Assembly: GCA_030527185.1 (NCBI GenBank)
Contig: JAUNBF010000044.1
Location: 1-33,549 of the forward strand
Direction: 5' to 3'
From: Planctomycetia bacterium
Lineage (GTDB): Bacteria > Planctomycetota > Planctomycetia > Pirellulales > Thermoguttaceae
Length of the DNA: 33,549 nt
Shown here: piece by piece, positions 1-6,740 of the stretch
Position numbering within the stretch: position 1 is the first letter of the stretch
Layout of the letters: each line of letters opens with the position of its first letter
Program-made: the position numbers and the translations under genes
The notes under the pieces: generated by a model
Databases searched by the model: none
Seen by the model: the letters and a program-made list of their open reading frames with translations, nothing else
What the model was told of the DNA's origin: nothing

Positions 1-30
1 CGGGATTATCGCCGAGATAAAGAAGCGTAA
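1..30 (+). CDS. possible 3' end of an upstream gene (partial)
   Basis: Frame 1 reads RDYRRDKEA and then a TAA stop at 28-30. The charged tail followed at once by a dispersed repeat and about 460 bp of non-coding sequence fits the end of a gene that begins left of the window. Only nine codons are visible, so no product can be named. Another frame stays open to about base 78, so this is only a weak call. Confidence 0.22.
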   Translation, partial: RDYRRDKEA

Positions 31-62
31 AAAGGTGAGTATGTTTTTTAGAGGTGCTTTCA
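21..62 (+). repeat. dispersed ~42-bp repeat, copy 1 (diverged)
   Basis: This stretch aligns with the repeats at 4047-4090 and 6402-6444. All three share an AGAAG start, an A-rich run, and the core GTTTTT(T/G)AGA(A/G)GT. This copy differs at roughly a quarter of positions. It overlaps or directly follows the last codons of the putative gene at the window edge, just as copy 3 follows the GH57 stop. Confidence 0.5.
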
Positions 63-494
63 CAGAATGCCAAACTTGATGGAGCGTTTTGGGCAAGGAA
101 GCAATTTGCGGCACGTTGTTACCACTGGATAGAATACAAGGTCTTTATATTCTTGGCTCACGATTTTCCGTGGTCAATCGTTTCTCACAGGAACTCTCAT
201 TTTAAAGAGCCGTGTCTGTTATCTGAAATACGTGGGTAAGAAAAGGCGGTTGCGATAAAATAAAACGGTTGTAGGTTTTACAACTTCTCTTTTTCCATCT
301 TTTTCCAAGATTTTTTGCTGATAAATTGGATAAAATGGATGAAGAATACCGAAAGAAAAGAAGGGAATCCGTGAAAATTGCAGAATTTGAGGTTGGAGAT
401 GAATCATTTTCGATTGGTAGAAGCACTGTTTTTCGTTTCTTTTTCCCGACCGATTGAGGGCTGGCAAGAGTCCCGTTTCCGAGGTGGGGAGGGG
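63..494. other. intergenic stretch, no gene recognised
   Basis: About 430 bp with only short, unconvincing open frames lacking Shine-Dalgarno sequences. A TAAAAT at 331-336 could be a -10 box for the beta-helix gene, but no -35 hexamer stands at the right distance. The stretch holds no RNA gene that I can recognise. Confidence 0.4.
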
Positions 495-1721
495 ATGAAA
501 ATTCTGGGAATCGTTCTGTTTTTGCTGGGAAGTGTATCGAAACTGCCAGCACGGGATATTTATGTCAATAATCTACAGGGAAACGATTCGTTTTATGGCA
601 TTACGGAAAAAAGTATCAATGTGAATGGCCCTGTCCGAACGATTGGGCAAGCCTTGAAACTGGCCCATGCTGGAGATCGGATTGTGTTGGCGAAGACTGC
701 CGAGCCGTATCGCGAATCGGTGACATTTTTTGGGCAAAAGAACAGTTGTGCCCCAGGAAATCCTTTTCGACTGGAGGGGAACGGGGCGATTCTGGATGGT
801 TCGGAACCGATTCCTGAAGAGTGGTGGGAGCCGTACCAGAAAGGGATATTCCGTTTTCAACCTCCGTGGCAGGCCTGGCAGAATCTCTTTTGGAAAGGGA
901 AACCTCTGAAAAAAGGGAAGGTGCAACGAGATGGGGATGCTCCGGTGCAGATTGTTCTGGAACCGATGGAGTGGACACTTTATGAAGGTTTCGTCTATTT
1001 CAAACCGGAGCCTGGCCGACTGCCGGGAGAGTACCAGCTTTCCATGGCCGGGAAACGGCATGGAGTGGTATTGTTGCATGTGCGTGGGGTGGAAATTCGG
1101 GATTTGATTGTGCAGGGGTATCAGAATGACGGGATGGTGGCGAGTAACAATGCCACGGATGTCCATTTGGAAAATGTGACGTTGCGGGGAAACGCCCGTG
1201 CGGGAATGGCGGTGGGGGGAGCCTGTTCGATCTGGATGAATCGGTGTACGGTGGGGGATAATCGGTACGCTCAGTTGCTGACCGAGCCATTTTCGCAGGT
1301 GACTTTGCTCTCCACGGAGTTGATTTCCAACACGGCACCTGGGTGGGTCGATCATGGAACGGAAATTACCCCGGATGGACGAACGGTGGACCAGAGTGTG
1401 GTTTTTCGAGATGGAAAACGGATTTTTGGCGGATTGAACGAACCGGTTCCTGAAATTCCTGTTCACGCAACGGAGGCAGGGGAGACAGAAGCGCCGGAAA
1501 CGGTGCCTGCACTGGAAGAAAATGAGGAAGAAGGACTTCTGGACGATTCCGCGGAGGAAGAAATTTCGGAGACGGACGAGGAGACTTCGGAGGATTGGGG
1601 CGAAATGACAGAGGAATCGACAGAGGAACCGACGGACGAAACGGTCGATTTTCTCGGTAGTGGGGAGGAGGAAGAGGAAACGGAAAGTGAGGAGGACAGT
1701 TCCTTTGATTTCAGCCTGTAA
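495..1721 (+). CDS. secreted right-handed beta-helix-type protein with acidic C-terminal tail
   Basis: The ATG at 495 follows GAGGTGGGGAGGGG and starts a protein of 408 residues with a signal peptide (MKILGIVLFLLGS, then a likely cleavage after PAR). The frame is open further upstream, but only this start gives an export signal. The body has the features of parallel beta-helix proteins: DIYVNN..GNDS near the N-terminus, then short segments such as GVEIRDLIVQGYQNDGM and HLENVTLRGNARAGM that resemble PbH1 coils. Such proteins often bind or cleave polysaccharides, but I see no catalytic motif to name a reaction. The last 85 residues (324-408) are low-complexity, with 38 Asp/Glu and no Lys or Arg. 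It looks monocistronic, and the next gene has its own promoter. The fold is an inference and the function is unknown. Confidence 0.75.
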   Translation: MKILGIVLFLLGSVSKLPARDIYVNNLQGNDSFYGITEKSINVNGPVRTIGQALKLAHAGDRIVLAKTAEPYRESVTFFGQKNSCAPGNPFRLEGNGAILDGSEPIPEEWWEPYQKGIFRFQPPWQAWQNLFWKGKPLKKGKVQRDGDAPVQIVLEPMEWTLYEGFVYFKPEPGRLPGEYQLSMAGKRHGVVLLHVRGVEIRDLIVQGYQNDGMVASNNATDVHLENVTLRGNARAGMAVGGACSIWMNRCTVGDNRYAQLLTEPFSQVTLLSTELISNTAPGWVDHGTEITPDGRTVDQSVVFRDGKRIFGGLNEPVPEIPVHATEAGETEAPETVPALEENEEEGLLDDSAEEEISETDEETSEDWGEMTEESTEEPTDETVDFLGSGEEEEETESEEDSSFDFSL

Positions 1722-1761
1722 TCGTTTTTTTCTCTCCCGAAAAGAAAGTTTTTGTTCATAC

Positions 1762-1789
1762 TTGACAAACCTTTATTGTGGGGTAAAAT
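1762..1789 (+). promoter_or_regulatory. sigma-70-type promoter of the DtxR-FeoA gene
   Basis: TTGACA at 1762-1767 and TAAAAT at 1784-1789, separated by 16 bp, lie 37 bp before the ATG at 1827. The -10 box sits in GGGGTAAAATAGA, a context repeated before the GH57 and rubrerythrin genes. No metal-regulator operator palindrome was recognised around it. Confidence 0.75.
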
Positions 1790-1826
1790 AGAATTCCTAA
1801 AAAGGTGGAATTTTCGGGGAGAGGTT

Positions 1827-2594
1827 ATGGTAGAAACGACGACACTGCTGACATCCAGTTTGGAGGATTATCTGGAAGTCATTGCGGAACTGGCAGAAAC
1901 AGAGAAAGAAGTCCGTGGAAGTATGATTGCCGATCGTATGGGCGTCAAACGTCCATCGGTGACGTATGCCATTCACCTCCTTTCGGAAAAAGGGTTTGTG
2001 GAATACACTCCCTATGGCCCGATTTGCCTGACGGAAGAGGGGAAAAAGGAAGCGGCGGAAGTGCGTCGTCGCCATGCCGCGTTGCGAATTTTCCTTTCGG
2101 ATATTTTGGGAGTGGAGAAGAACAAGGCTGCCAGTTTTGCCTGTAAAATGGAGCATGTGATCGACGACGAAATCACGTCCCGCCTGGTTGAATTTCTGGA
2201 TTTTATTGAGCATTGCCCTTCTCTCACGCAGGGATTTCTCCAACCTTCCACCGAACCTTGCGAACTGTCCGGGGGGGAATGTACCTGTTGCCAGGAACGG
2301 GTGCCTCATGTAAAAACGCCTTTGACGGAGGAGATTTTCCCTCTCAAAGTGCCGACCAGTACGCTGGATAAAATTTTGGTGGGACAAAGTGCCATTGTCG
2401 TCCAGGTTCATGGGAATGAGCGACGACGGCATTTGCTGGCGGAACTGGGGTTCACGCGAAATACGACCGTGCAGGTGATTCGGGTGGCACCTTTGGGTGA
2501 TCCGGCAGAAGTGGAAGTTCGTGGCACGCGGCTGTCGCTTTCTCGAAAAGATGCCGCGAATATTGAAGTGATTCCCTGCAAAAACGGATTTTAG
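1827..2594 (+). CDS. DtxR/MntR-family metal-dependent regulator fused to a FeoA domain
   Basis: 255 residues from ATG 1827 behind GGGGAGAGG. Residues 12-70 form the winged helix-turn-helix DNA-binding domain (IADRMGVKRPSVTYAI recognition region). Residues 71-130 form the dimerisation and metal-binding domain. The motif ACKMEH gives C106, E109 and H110, matching the Cys-Glu-His of the iron regulators DtxR/IdeR. D14 sits where MntR has Asp and DtxR has Met, so the site looks mixed. A Cys/His segment follows (C130, C145, C152, C154, C155, H161). Residues 180-250 are an SH3-like FeoA domain (LVGQSAIVV, LAELGFTRNTTVQVI). Family members repress iron or manganese uptake genes when metal-loaded. The truncated feoB 31 bp downstream makes ferrous iron the likely signal. 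The in-frame upstream codons lack a ribosome site and overlap the promoter. Confidence 0.9.
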   Translation: MVETTTLLTSSLEDYLEVIAELAETEKEVRGSMIADRMGVKRPSVTYAIHLLSEKGFVEYTPYGPICLTEEGKKEAAEVRRRHAALRIFLSDILGVEKNKAASFACKMEHVIDDEITSRLVEFLDFIEHCPSLTQGFLQPSTEPCELSGGECTCCQERVPHVKTPLTEEIFPLKVPTSTLDKILVGQSAIVVQVHGNERRRHLLAELGFTRNTTVQVIRVAPLGDPAEVEVRGTRLSLSRKDAANIEVIPCKNGF

Positions 2595-2625
2595 GGGGAC
2601 TTGGTGACAGGGGAACAGAGACGTC

Positions 2626-3525
2626 ATGAGCCTATATCCGCACATTTCCTATGAGCATGGAGATTTTTCCATCTTTTTGATGGGCAACTCCAATACTGGC
2701 AAAACGACCCTCTTCAACGAACTGACAGGTTCGCGGGAACAGGTGGGGGAACGTTCGGGAATGACGTTGGAATTGTGCCGGGAAACGTTCTCTTTTCAGG
2801 GAAAATCCCGCGTTTGGGTGGCGGATATGCCGGGTTTGTATAGCATGTCGGTTCGTTCGGCGGATGAGGAAGTGGTTTTGTCCGCGTTTCTGGATCAGAC
2901 ACCCGATGTGATTGTGAATGTGGTCGATGCCAGCCATCTGGAACAGAATCTCTACCTGACGCTTCAATTGTTGGAAATGCGCATTCCGATGTTGATGGTG
3001 CTGAAAATGGAGGATTTGGCACAAAAAACCGGGATTCAACTCGATTTACGGCAATTGGCAACGCGGCTGGGGATTCCGATTCTCACTTCCGATCGGAAAA
3101 ATGGTCTGCATACGGAAACGATCAAGCAAAAAATCGTCGATGTGTATCAGACCGGAGCGACTTCGCTGACTTCCACGTCCGGGTACTGGAAAATTCGGCA
3201 GTTGGCACGCACCATTCTGGCAATGGAGAAGATTCTGGCCGAGGAACTTTACCACCATGTCGGACACGATTCCGTCCATTTTTCCATCGAGGGAATGGCC
3301 GTACGATTTTTGGAAAAGGACACTTTTTTTATTCAAAAAATTCTGGAAAAATATCCCTTTTTACGGGAAGTGGAAGGGGAAATCGATCGGAAAATCGCGT
3401 TGTTGGAAAAGGATTTGGGAGAGGCCTCGGAAATCATCATTGCGGAAAATCGGTATCAAGGAATTACGGAAATTTGCAAACAGTGCCGGAAGCAACCAGG
3501 TACAAGTCGTATATGGCCTTTTTGA
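2626..3525 (+). CDS. feoB: truncated FeoB: cytosolic G domain and helical segment only
   Basis: 299 residues. Full FeoB has about 650-800 residues, with an N-terminal GTPase followed by a membrane pore. This protein carries G1 (GNSNTGKT, 20-27), the switch-I Thr (T47), G3 (DMPG, 67-70) and the strongly FeoB-like stretch VNVVDASHLEQNLYLTLQLLEM. The G4 position, normally NxxD, reads KMED (127-130), so the Asn that reads guanine is lost. Homology continues to ENRYQGI near residue 280. It then ends in GTSRIWPF and a stop where the first membrane segment should approach. No membrane-spanning frame follows, only repeats. It lies 31 bp behind the DtxR-FeoA gene and is probably co-transcribed. It could be a decayed transporter gene or a retained soluble regulatory GTPase. 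The sequence cannot decide, but the intact 900-bp frame argues the truncation is recent or tolerated. Confidence 0.8.
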   Translation: MSLYPHISYEHGDFSIFLMGNSNTGKTTLFNELTGSREQVGERSGMTLELCRETFSFQGKSRVWVADMPGLYSMSVRSADEEVVLSAFLDQTPDVIVNVVDASHLEQNLYLTLQLLEMRIPMLMVLKMEDLAQKTGIQLDLRQLATRLGIPILTSDRKNGLHTETIKQKIVDVYQTGATSLTSTSGYWKIRQLARTILAMEKILAEELYHHVGHDSVHFSIEGMAVRFLEKDTFFIQKILEKYPFLREVEGEIDRKIALLEKDLGEASEIIIAENRYQGITEICKQCRKQPGTSRIWPF

Positions 3526-3545
3526 CGGATATCCAGAGCTTTGTT

Positions 3546-3570
3546 TAATTGATAATTGATAATTATGGAT
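3546..3570 (+). repeat. AATTGAT heptamer repeat
   Basis: Consecutive AATTGAT units followed by AATTATGGAT, 21 bp after the truncated feoB stop. A very similar (AATTGAT)2 block lies at 15938-15956 beside the OleC-like gene. Such AT-rich heptamer runs occur between genes and probably have no coding role. Confidence 0.5.
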
Positions 3571-3611
3571 GTTCATACCGTTCCACAGAAGATGGAGATG
3601 GAAATAAAATC

Positions 3612-3748
3612 ACATCTGCGTTTTCTGCGTCATCTGCGGACAAAAAAAGGAAGTGCTGGAAACCTCATTTTTGAGAAAATTTTTTGGATAAATCCAGAAG
3701 TTTTACCACTTCCAACATTAAAAATTATCCGCAGATAACGCAGATATT
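3612..3748. repeat. palindromic repeat element with TCTGCG arms
   Basis: The left arm (3614-3642) holds three TCTGCG units ending in ATCTGCGGACA. The right arm (3725-3747) is its reverse complement, TTATCCGCAGATAACGCAGAT. Inner arms GGAAGTG (3649-3655) and CACTTCC (3707-3713) extend the symmetry. It looks like a small non-autonomous palindromic element with no coding capacity. Confidence 0.6.
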
Positions 3749-3840
3749 TCTGTTTACGCTTTTTTCTCCGTGGATACTGGAAACGGAGATTGTCGACGAG
3801 ATATACTCCTTCCACTTTAAATTTCCAAAAAGCGAAAGAA

Positions 3841-4003
3841 AAGCCCCTACCTCTGGGAGGGGTACGCCCGACAGGGCGGGGGGTGGGTTGGTGAAATAAC
3901 AGAACGACGTTCTATTGGGCAAATTACGATAGAATGTTACTTTACCATTCCCCCCCCACCCCGGTAGCCTAACGGCTACCACCCCTCCCAGAGGGAGGGG
4001 CTT
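3841..4003. repeat. ~163-bp imperfect palindromic element, MITE- or REP-like
   Basis: The ends are inverted copies: AAGCCCCTACCTCTGGGAGG at 3841 pairs with the complement of CCTCCCAGAGGGAGGGGCTT ending at 4003. Further in, GGTGAAATAAC pairs with GTTACTTTACC, and ACGTTCTAT with ATAGAATGT around a short centre. Each arm carries its own small hairpin with different sequence: CGCCC..GGGCG on the left, GGTAGCC..GGCTACC on the right. No frame of useful length lies inside. The design fits a non-autonomous mobile palindrome copied elsewhere in the genome. Confidence 0.7.
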
Positions 4004-4046
4004 GGGGGAGTGGAACCGAAAAACTCAAGTGGTGGAGTATAAACTA

Positions 4047-4090
4047 AGAAGAATAAAAACGAGAGAATGTTTTTTAGAAGTACTCTAAAC
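4047..4090 (+). repeat. dispersed ~42-bp repeat, copy 2
   Basis: It is nearly identical to 6402-6444. Both read AAGAA(A)TAAAAA(C/T)GAGAGAATG followed by TTTTT(T/G)(A/G)AGAAGTACTCT. It lies about 140 bp before the GH57 start, so this gene is flanked on both sides by the same repeat in the same orientation. Confidence 0.75.
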
Positions 4091-4173
4091 TCTTTTTGGC
4101 CGTTATTTTAGCCATCTTGTATTTTTCGTGAATGGGTGTACAATGAAAGAAATCCCGATTTTGCCGCAAGGGG

Positions 4174-4179
4174 TAAAAT
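4174..4179 (+). promoter_or_regulatory. candidate -10 box of the GH57 gene
   Basis: TAAAAT occurs in GGGGTAAAATAGA, the same 13-base context as the promoter at 1784-1789. No good -35 hexamer is found 16-18 bp upstream. It therefore rests on the shared context only. Confidence 0.4.
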
Positions 4180-4232
4180 AGACCGTTCAAGGTGACTTTT
4201 CAACGACTTTTTTTAACAAGGATGGACATATC

Positions 4233-6392
4233 ATGGAACCGAATCCGATTCGTTTTGCACTCGCGTTGCACAATCATCAGCCGGTAGGGAATTTTGGCTG
4301 GACGATGGAAGATGCGTATCGCCAGAGTTATCTTCCCTTTCTGGAGGTATTTTCTCAGCCGAAATACGAAAAATTGAAAATTTCGCTCCACCACAGCGGT
4401 TGTCTGGAGGAGTGGCTGGAGGAACATCATCCCGAATATCTGGATCGGCTGGCGGAGTTGGTGCGAGTTGGCCGTGTGGAGATTCTGGGAGGGCCATTTC
4501 AGGAGCCGATTCTGGCGATGCTCTCTTCACGCGACCGGAGAGGGCAGATTCGGATGCACACCGAGTGGCTGAAAAAGCGTCTGGGGGCGGAGATTCGGGG
4601 GATGTGGATGCCGGAACGGGTCTGGGAGCAGAGTTTTGTACACGATTTGGCGGCGGCTGGAATCGAATACACGATTGTTGACGACTACCATTTCAAAAAA
4701 TCGGGTTTGGAAGAGGAGGAGCTTTTCGGCTACTACACCACGGAAGATGCCGGGCGGGTGATGGCCGTTTTTCCGGGGAGTGAGAAGCTGCGGTACTGGA
4801 TTCCGTTTCATGAACCTTCCGAAACGATGGAGTATTTTCGCAAAATTCGGGAAAGTCACGCGAATCCGATTCTCGTTTTTGGCGACGACGGCGAAAAATT
4901 CGGGACATGGCCGGGAACGTATCAGCATGTTTACGAAAATGGGTGGCTGGTTCGTTTTTTGGATGCTCTGCTGGAAAACGCGGATTGGATTCAGACGGTG
5001 ACGCTTTCGGAAGCGCGGGATCAGGTGGCACCTTTGGGAAAACGGTATCTGCCGGACTGTTCGTATCGGGAAATGACGGAATGGTCGCTTCCCGTGCGTC
5101 GGCTGGTGGAGTACGACCAGGCGATTCACCGAATCGATTCGGAACAGGAACCGTGGAAGGTGCTGCAAACGTTTCTGTCGGGGGGAAACTGGCGAAATTT
5201 TAAGGATAAGTATCCCGAAACGAATGAGATGTATGCCCGAATGATGACGATCAGCGAGCGGCTTGGGGGGTTGGAGGATTTTCTGGCAAAAGAGGCAAAA
5301 TGCCCGCGTTGGCAGGAGCAACTGGAGGAGATTCGGCGGCTGCTCTATCGGGGACAGTGCAATTGCAGCTACTGGCACGGTGCGTTTGGGGGTGTCTATC
5401 TTCCTCATTTGCGGAACGCGATTTACCAGAATCTCATTGCGGCAGACAACCTGCTGGAGGCTTTGGAAACGGAAATTTCCGGCCAGTTTCCTCCACCTTT
5501 GACGATCCATCGGAAAGATTTCAATTTCGATTCGCTGGAAGAGATTCGGATGGCGAACAAAAATACGATCGCGTGGCTGGCACCGCACCAGGGAGGGATG
5601 TTGTACGAGCTGGATTTTCGGCCTTTGCGGCATAATGTTCTGGCAACGTTGGCACGGCGTCCTGAAGCGTATCACCAGAAAATCCTGAATCATCAGGAAG
5701 TCGGGGAAGATTCGTGCGCCAGTATCCACGAGCGAATCGTTTTCAAGCAGGAGGGGCTGAAAAATCGGCTCCAGTACGACACGATTTTGCAGAAGAGTTT
5801 GCAGGATTTGTTTTTTCCGGCAGAAACGACGCTGGAAAAATTATGCCAGGGGGAAGTGCAGCCGTGGGTGCATTTTGCGCAAAGTCCTTACACGGCTTGT
5901 GTGGAGGAAGAGAACGGAAGTGTCACGTTTTCGCATACCGGAACGGCCATTTCGCTCCAGGGAAATTCGCATGAAATTGGGATTTCCAAAACGTTTTCGC
6001 TGCTGCCGGAGGGTGGGTATGCCGTTCGCTATCGGCTCCATTTGCCTGCGGGCGAGACGTTCCATTTTGCCGTTCAGATGAATTTTGCGGGAATGCCGGG
6101 ACATTGCGATGACCGCTATTTTTACGATGCGGAACATGCCCGACAAGGGGATTTGAGTACACGTCTCGATTGGCACGACGCGACTTTTCTGGGGTTGGCG
6201 GATGAGTGGCTGAAACTGGACGTCGCACTGCAAACTTCCCGTCCCACGAGCTTCTGGACGTACCCCGTCGAAACCGTCAGCAACTCCGAAGGTGGATTCG
6301 AGGCCGTCCACCAATCCGTCGCCGTTTTGAGCCACTGGCAAATTTCCGGCGAATGGGAAGTGCGGCTGGAAACGAAAATACGAATGAGCTAG
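4233..6392 (+). CDS. GH57 family 4-alpha-glucanotransferase / alpha-amylase-like enzyme
   Basis: 719 residues, close to the family's usual 650-720. The GH57 (beta/alpha)7-barrel motifs appear in order: LHNHQP (12-17), GGPFQEPIL (86-94), WMPERVWE (125-132) containing the likely nucleophile E128, and GDDGEKFG (217-224) with the acid/base Asp of the DDG pair. After residue 300 come the helical domain and a C-terminal beta-rich domain (WLAPHQGGMLYELDFRP, FRPL...) like the DUF1925/DUF1926 regions of Thermococcus glucanotransferase. Such enzymes move or hydrolyse alpha-1,4-glucan segments, acting on glycogen or maltodextrins. No signal peptide is seen, so it is cytoplasmic. It starts at ATG 4233 behind AAGGA. 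It stands alone between two copies of the 42-bp repeat, with no glycogen gene beside it. Transferase versus amylase activity cannot be told from sequence. Confidence 0.9.
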   Translation: MEPNPIRFALALHNHQPVGNFGWTMEDAYRQSYLPFLEVFSQPKYEKLKISLHHSGCLEEWLEEHHPEYLDRLAELVRVGRVEILGGPFQEPILAMLSSRDRRGQIRMHTEWLKKRLGAEIRGMWMPERVWEQSFVHDLAAAGIEYTIVDDYHFKKSGLEEEELFGYYTTEDAGRVMAVFPGSEKLRYWIPFHEPSETMEYFRKIRESHANPILVFGDDGEKFGTWPGTYQHVYENGWLVRFLDALLENADWIQTVTLSEARDQVAPLGKRYLPDCSYREMTEWSLPVRRLVEYDQAIHRIDSEQEPWKVLQTFLSGGNWRNFKDKYPETNEMYARMMTISERLGGLEDFLAKEAKCPRWQEQLEEIRRLLYRGQCNCSYWHGAFGGVYLPHLRNAIYQNLIAADNLLEALETEISGQFPPPLTIHRKDFNFDSLEEIRMANKNTIAWLAPHQGGMLYELDFRPLRHNVLATLARRPEAYHQKILNHQEVGEDSCASIHERIVFKQEGLKNRLQYDTILQKSLQDLFFPAETTLEKLCQGEVQPWVHFAQSPYTACVEEENGSVTFSHTGTAISLQGNSHEIGISKTFSLLPEGGYAVRYRLHLPAGETFHFAVQMNFAGMPGHCDDRYFYDAEHARQGDLSTRLDWHDATFLGLADEWLKLDVALQTSRPTSFWTYPVETVSNSEGGFEAVHQSVAVLSHWQISGEWEVRLETKIRMS

Positions 6393-6401
6393 TGCCGTGT
6401 T

Positions 6402-6444
6402 AAGAAATAAAAATGAGAGAATGTTTTTGAGAAGTACTCTGAAG
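6402..6444 (+). repeat. dispersed ~42-bp repeat, copy 3
   Basis: Begins nine bases after the GH57 stop and matches 4047-4090 at about 37 of 42 positions, including AGAATGTTTTT and AGAAGTACTCT. AGTACT is itself palindromic. The position just behind stop codons in copies 1 and 3 could mean a role at transcript ends, or simply insertion in tolerant sites. Confidence 0.7.
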
Positions 6445-6480
6445 TGAGAATGGGAAGAAAGAAAAGAAGGGAGAGTATCG

Positions 6481-6693
6481 ATGAAATGGGTGGGATTTTT
6501 TGCGCTGCTGATTTTGGACGTGGCGGGCGGCTGGCTCATCTGGGCAGATACGCAGACAGATTGGGGGCGTAAATCGGGAATGGAGGAAAGTTTTTTAACG
6601 CTCCCCTTGGGAAGTGAAAAAAAACTGGACGAGGAGAGCGTGGCCACACTTCTGAACGTTGAGTGGAAATCCTCCCTCCCCGATATTTTTTGA
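6481..6693 (+). CDS. small membrane or secreted protein, unknown
   Basis: 70 residues with an ATG at 6481 behind AGGGAGAG. Residues 3-21 (WVGFFALLILDVAGGWLIW) form one hydrophobic helix that could be a signal anchor. The rest is polar and ends in DIF. No family is recognised. A good ribosome site and a clear hydrophobic N-terminus support a real gene, but its small size and lone position between a repeat and a convergent gene leave doubt. Confidence 0.5.
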   Translation: MKWVGFFALLILDVAGGWLIWADTQTDWGRKSGMEESFLTLPLGSEKKLDEESVATLLNVEWKSSLPDIF

Positions 6694-6740
6694 GGTTTTG
6701 TCAAAAATCAAGAAAAAATAGAGCGAAAACCGCCTTTTTC

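Noticed and set aside
54..239. 61-codon open frame near the left edge
   Set aside because: No ribosome site, overlaps a dispersed repeat, and the product shows no signal or motif.
573..1466. 297-codon open frame on the minus strand
   Set aside because: It lies antisense to the beta-helix gene, which has a signal peptide and ribosome site; the minus product is Arg/His/Pro-rich with no motif.
3684..3899. Short open frames in the repeat nest, also on the minus strand at 3725-3982
   Set aside because: They run across both palindromic elements and have no ribosome site; they are chance frames.
4527..5729. 400-codon open frame on the minus strand
   Set aside because: Antisense shadow of the GH57 gene, whose catalytic motifs are complete; the shadow protein has no domain and an odd composition.
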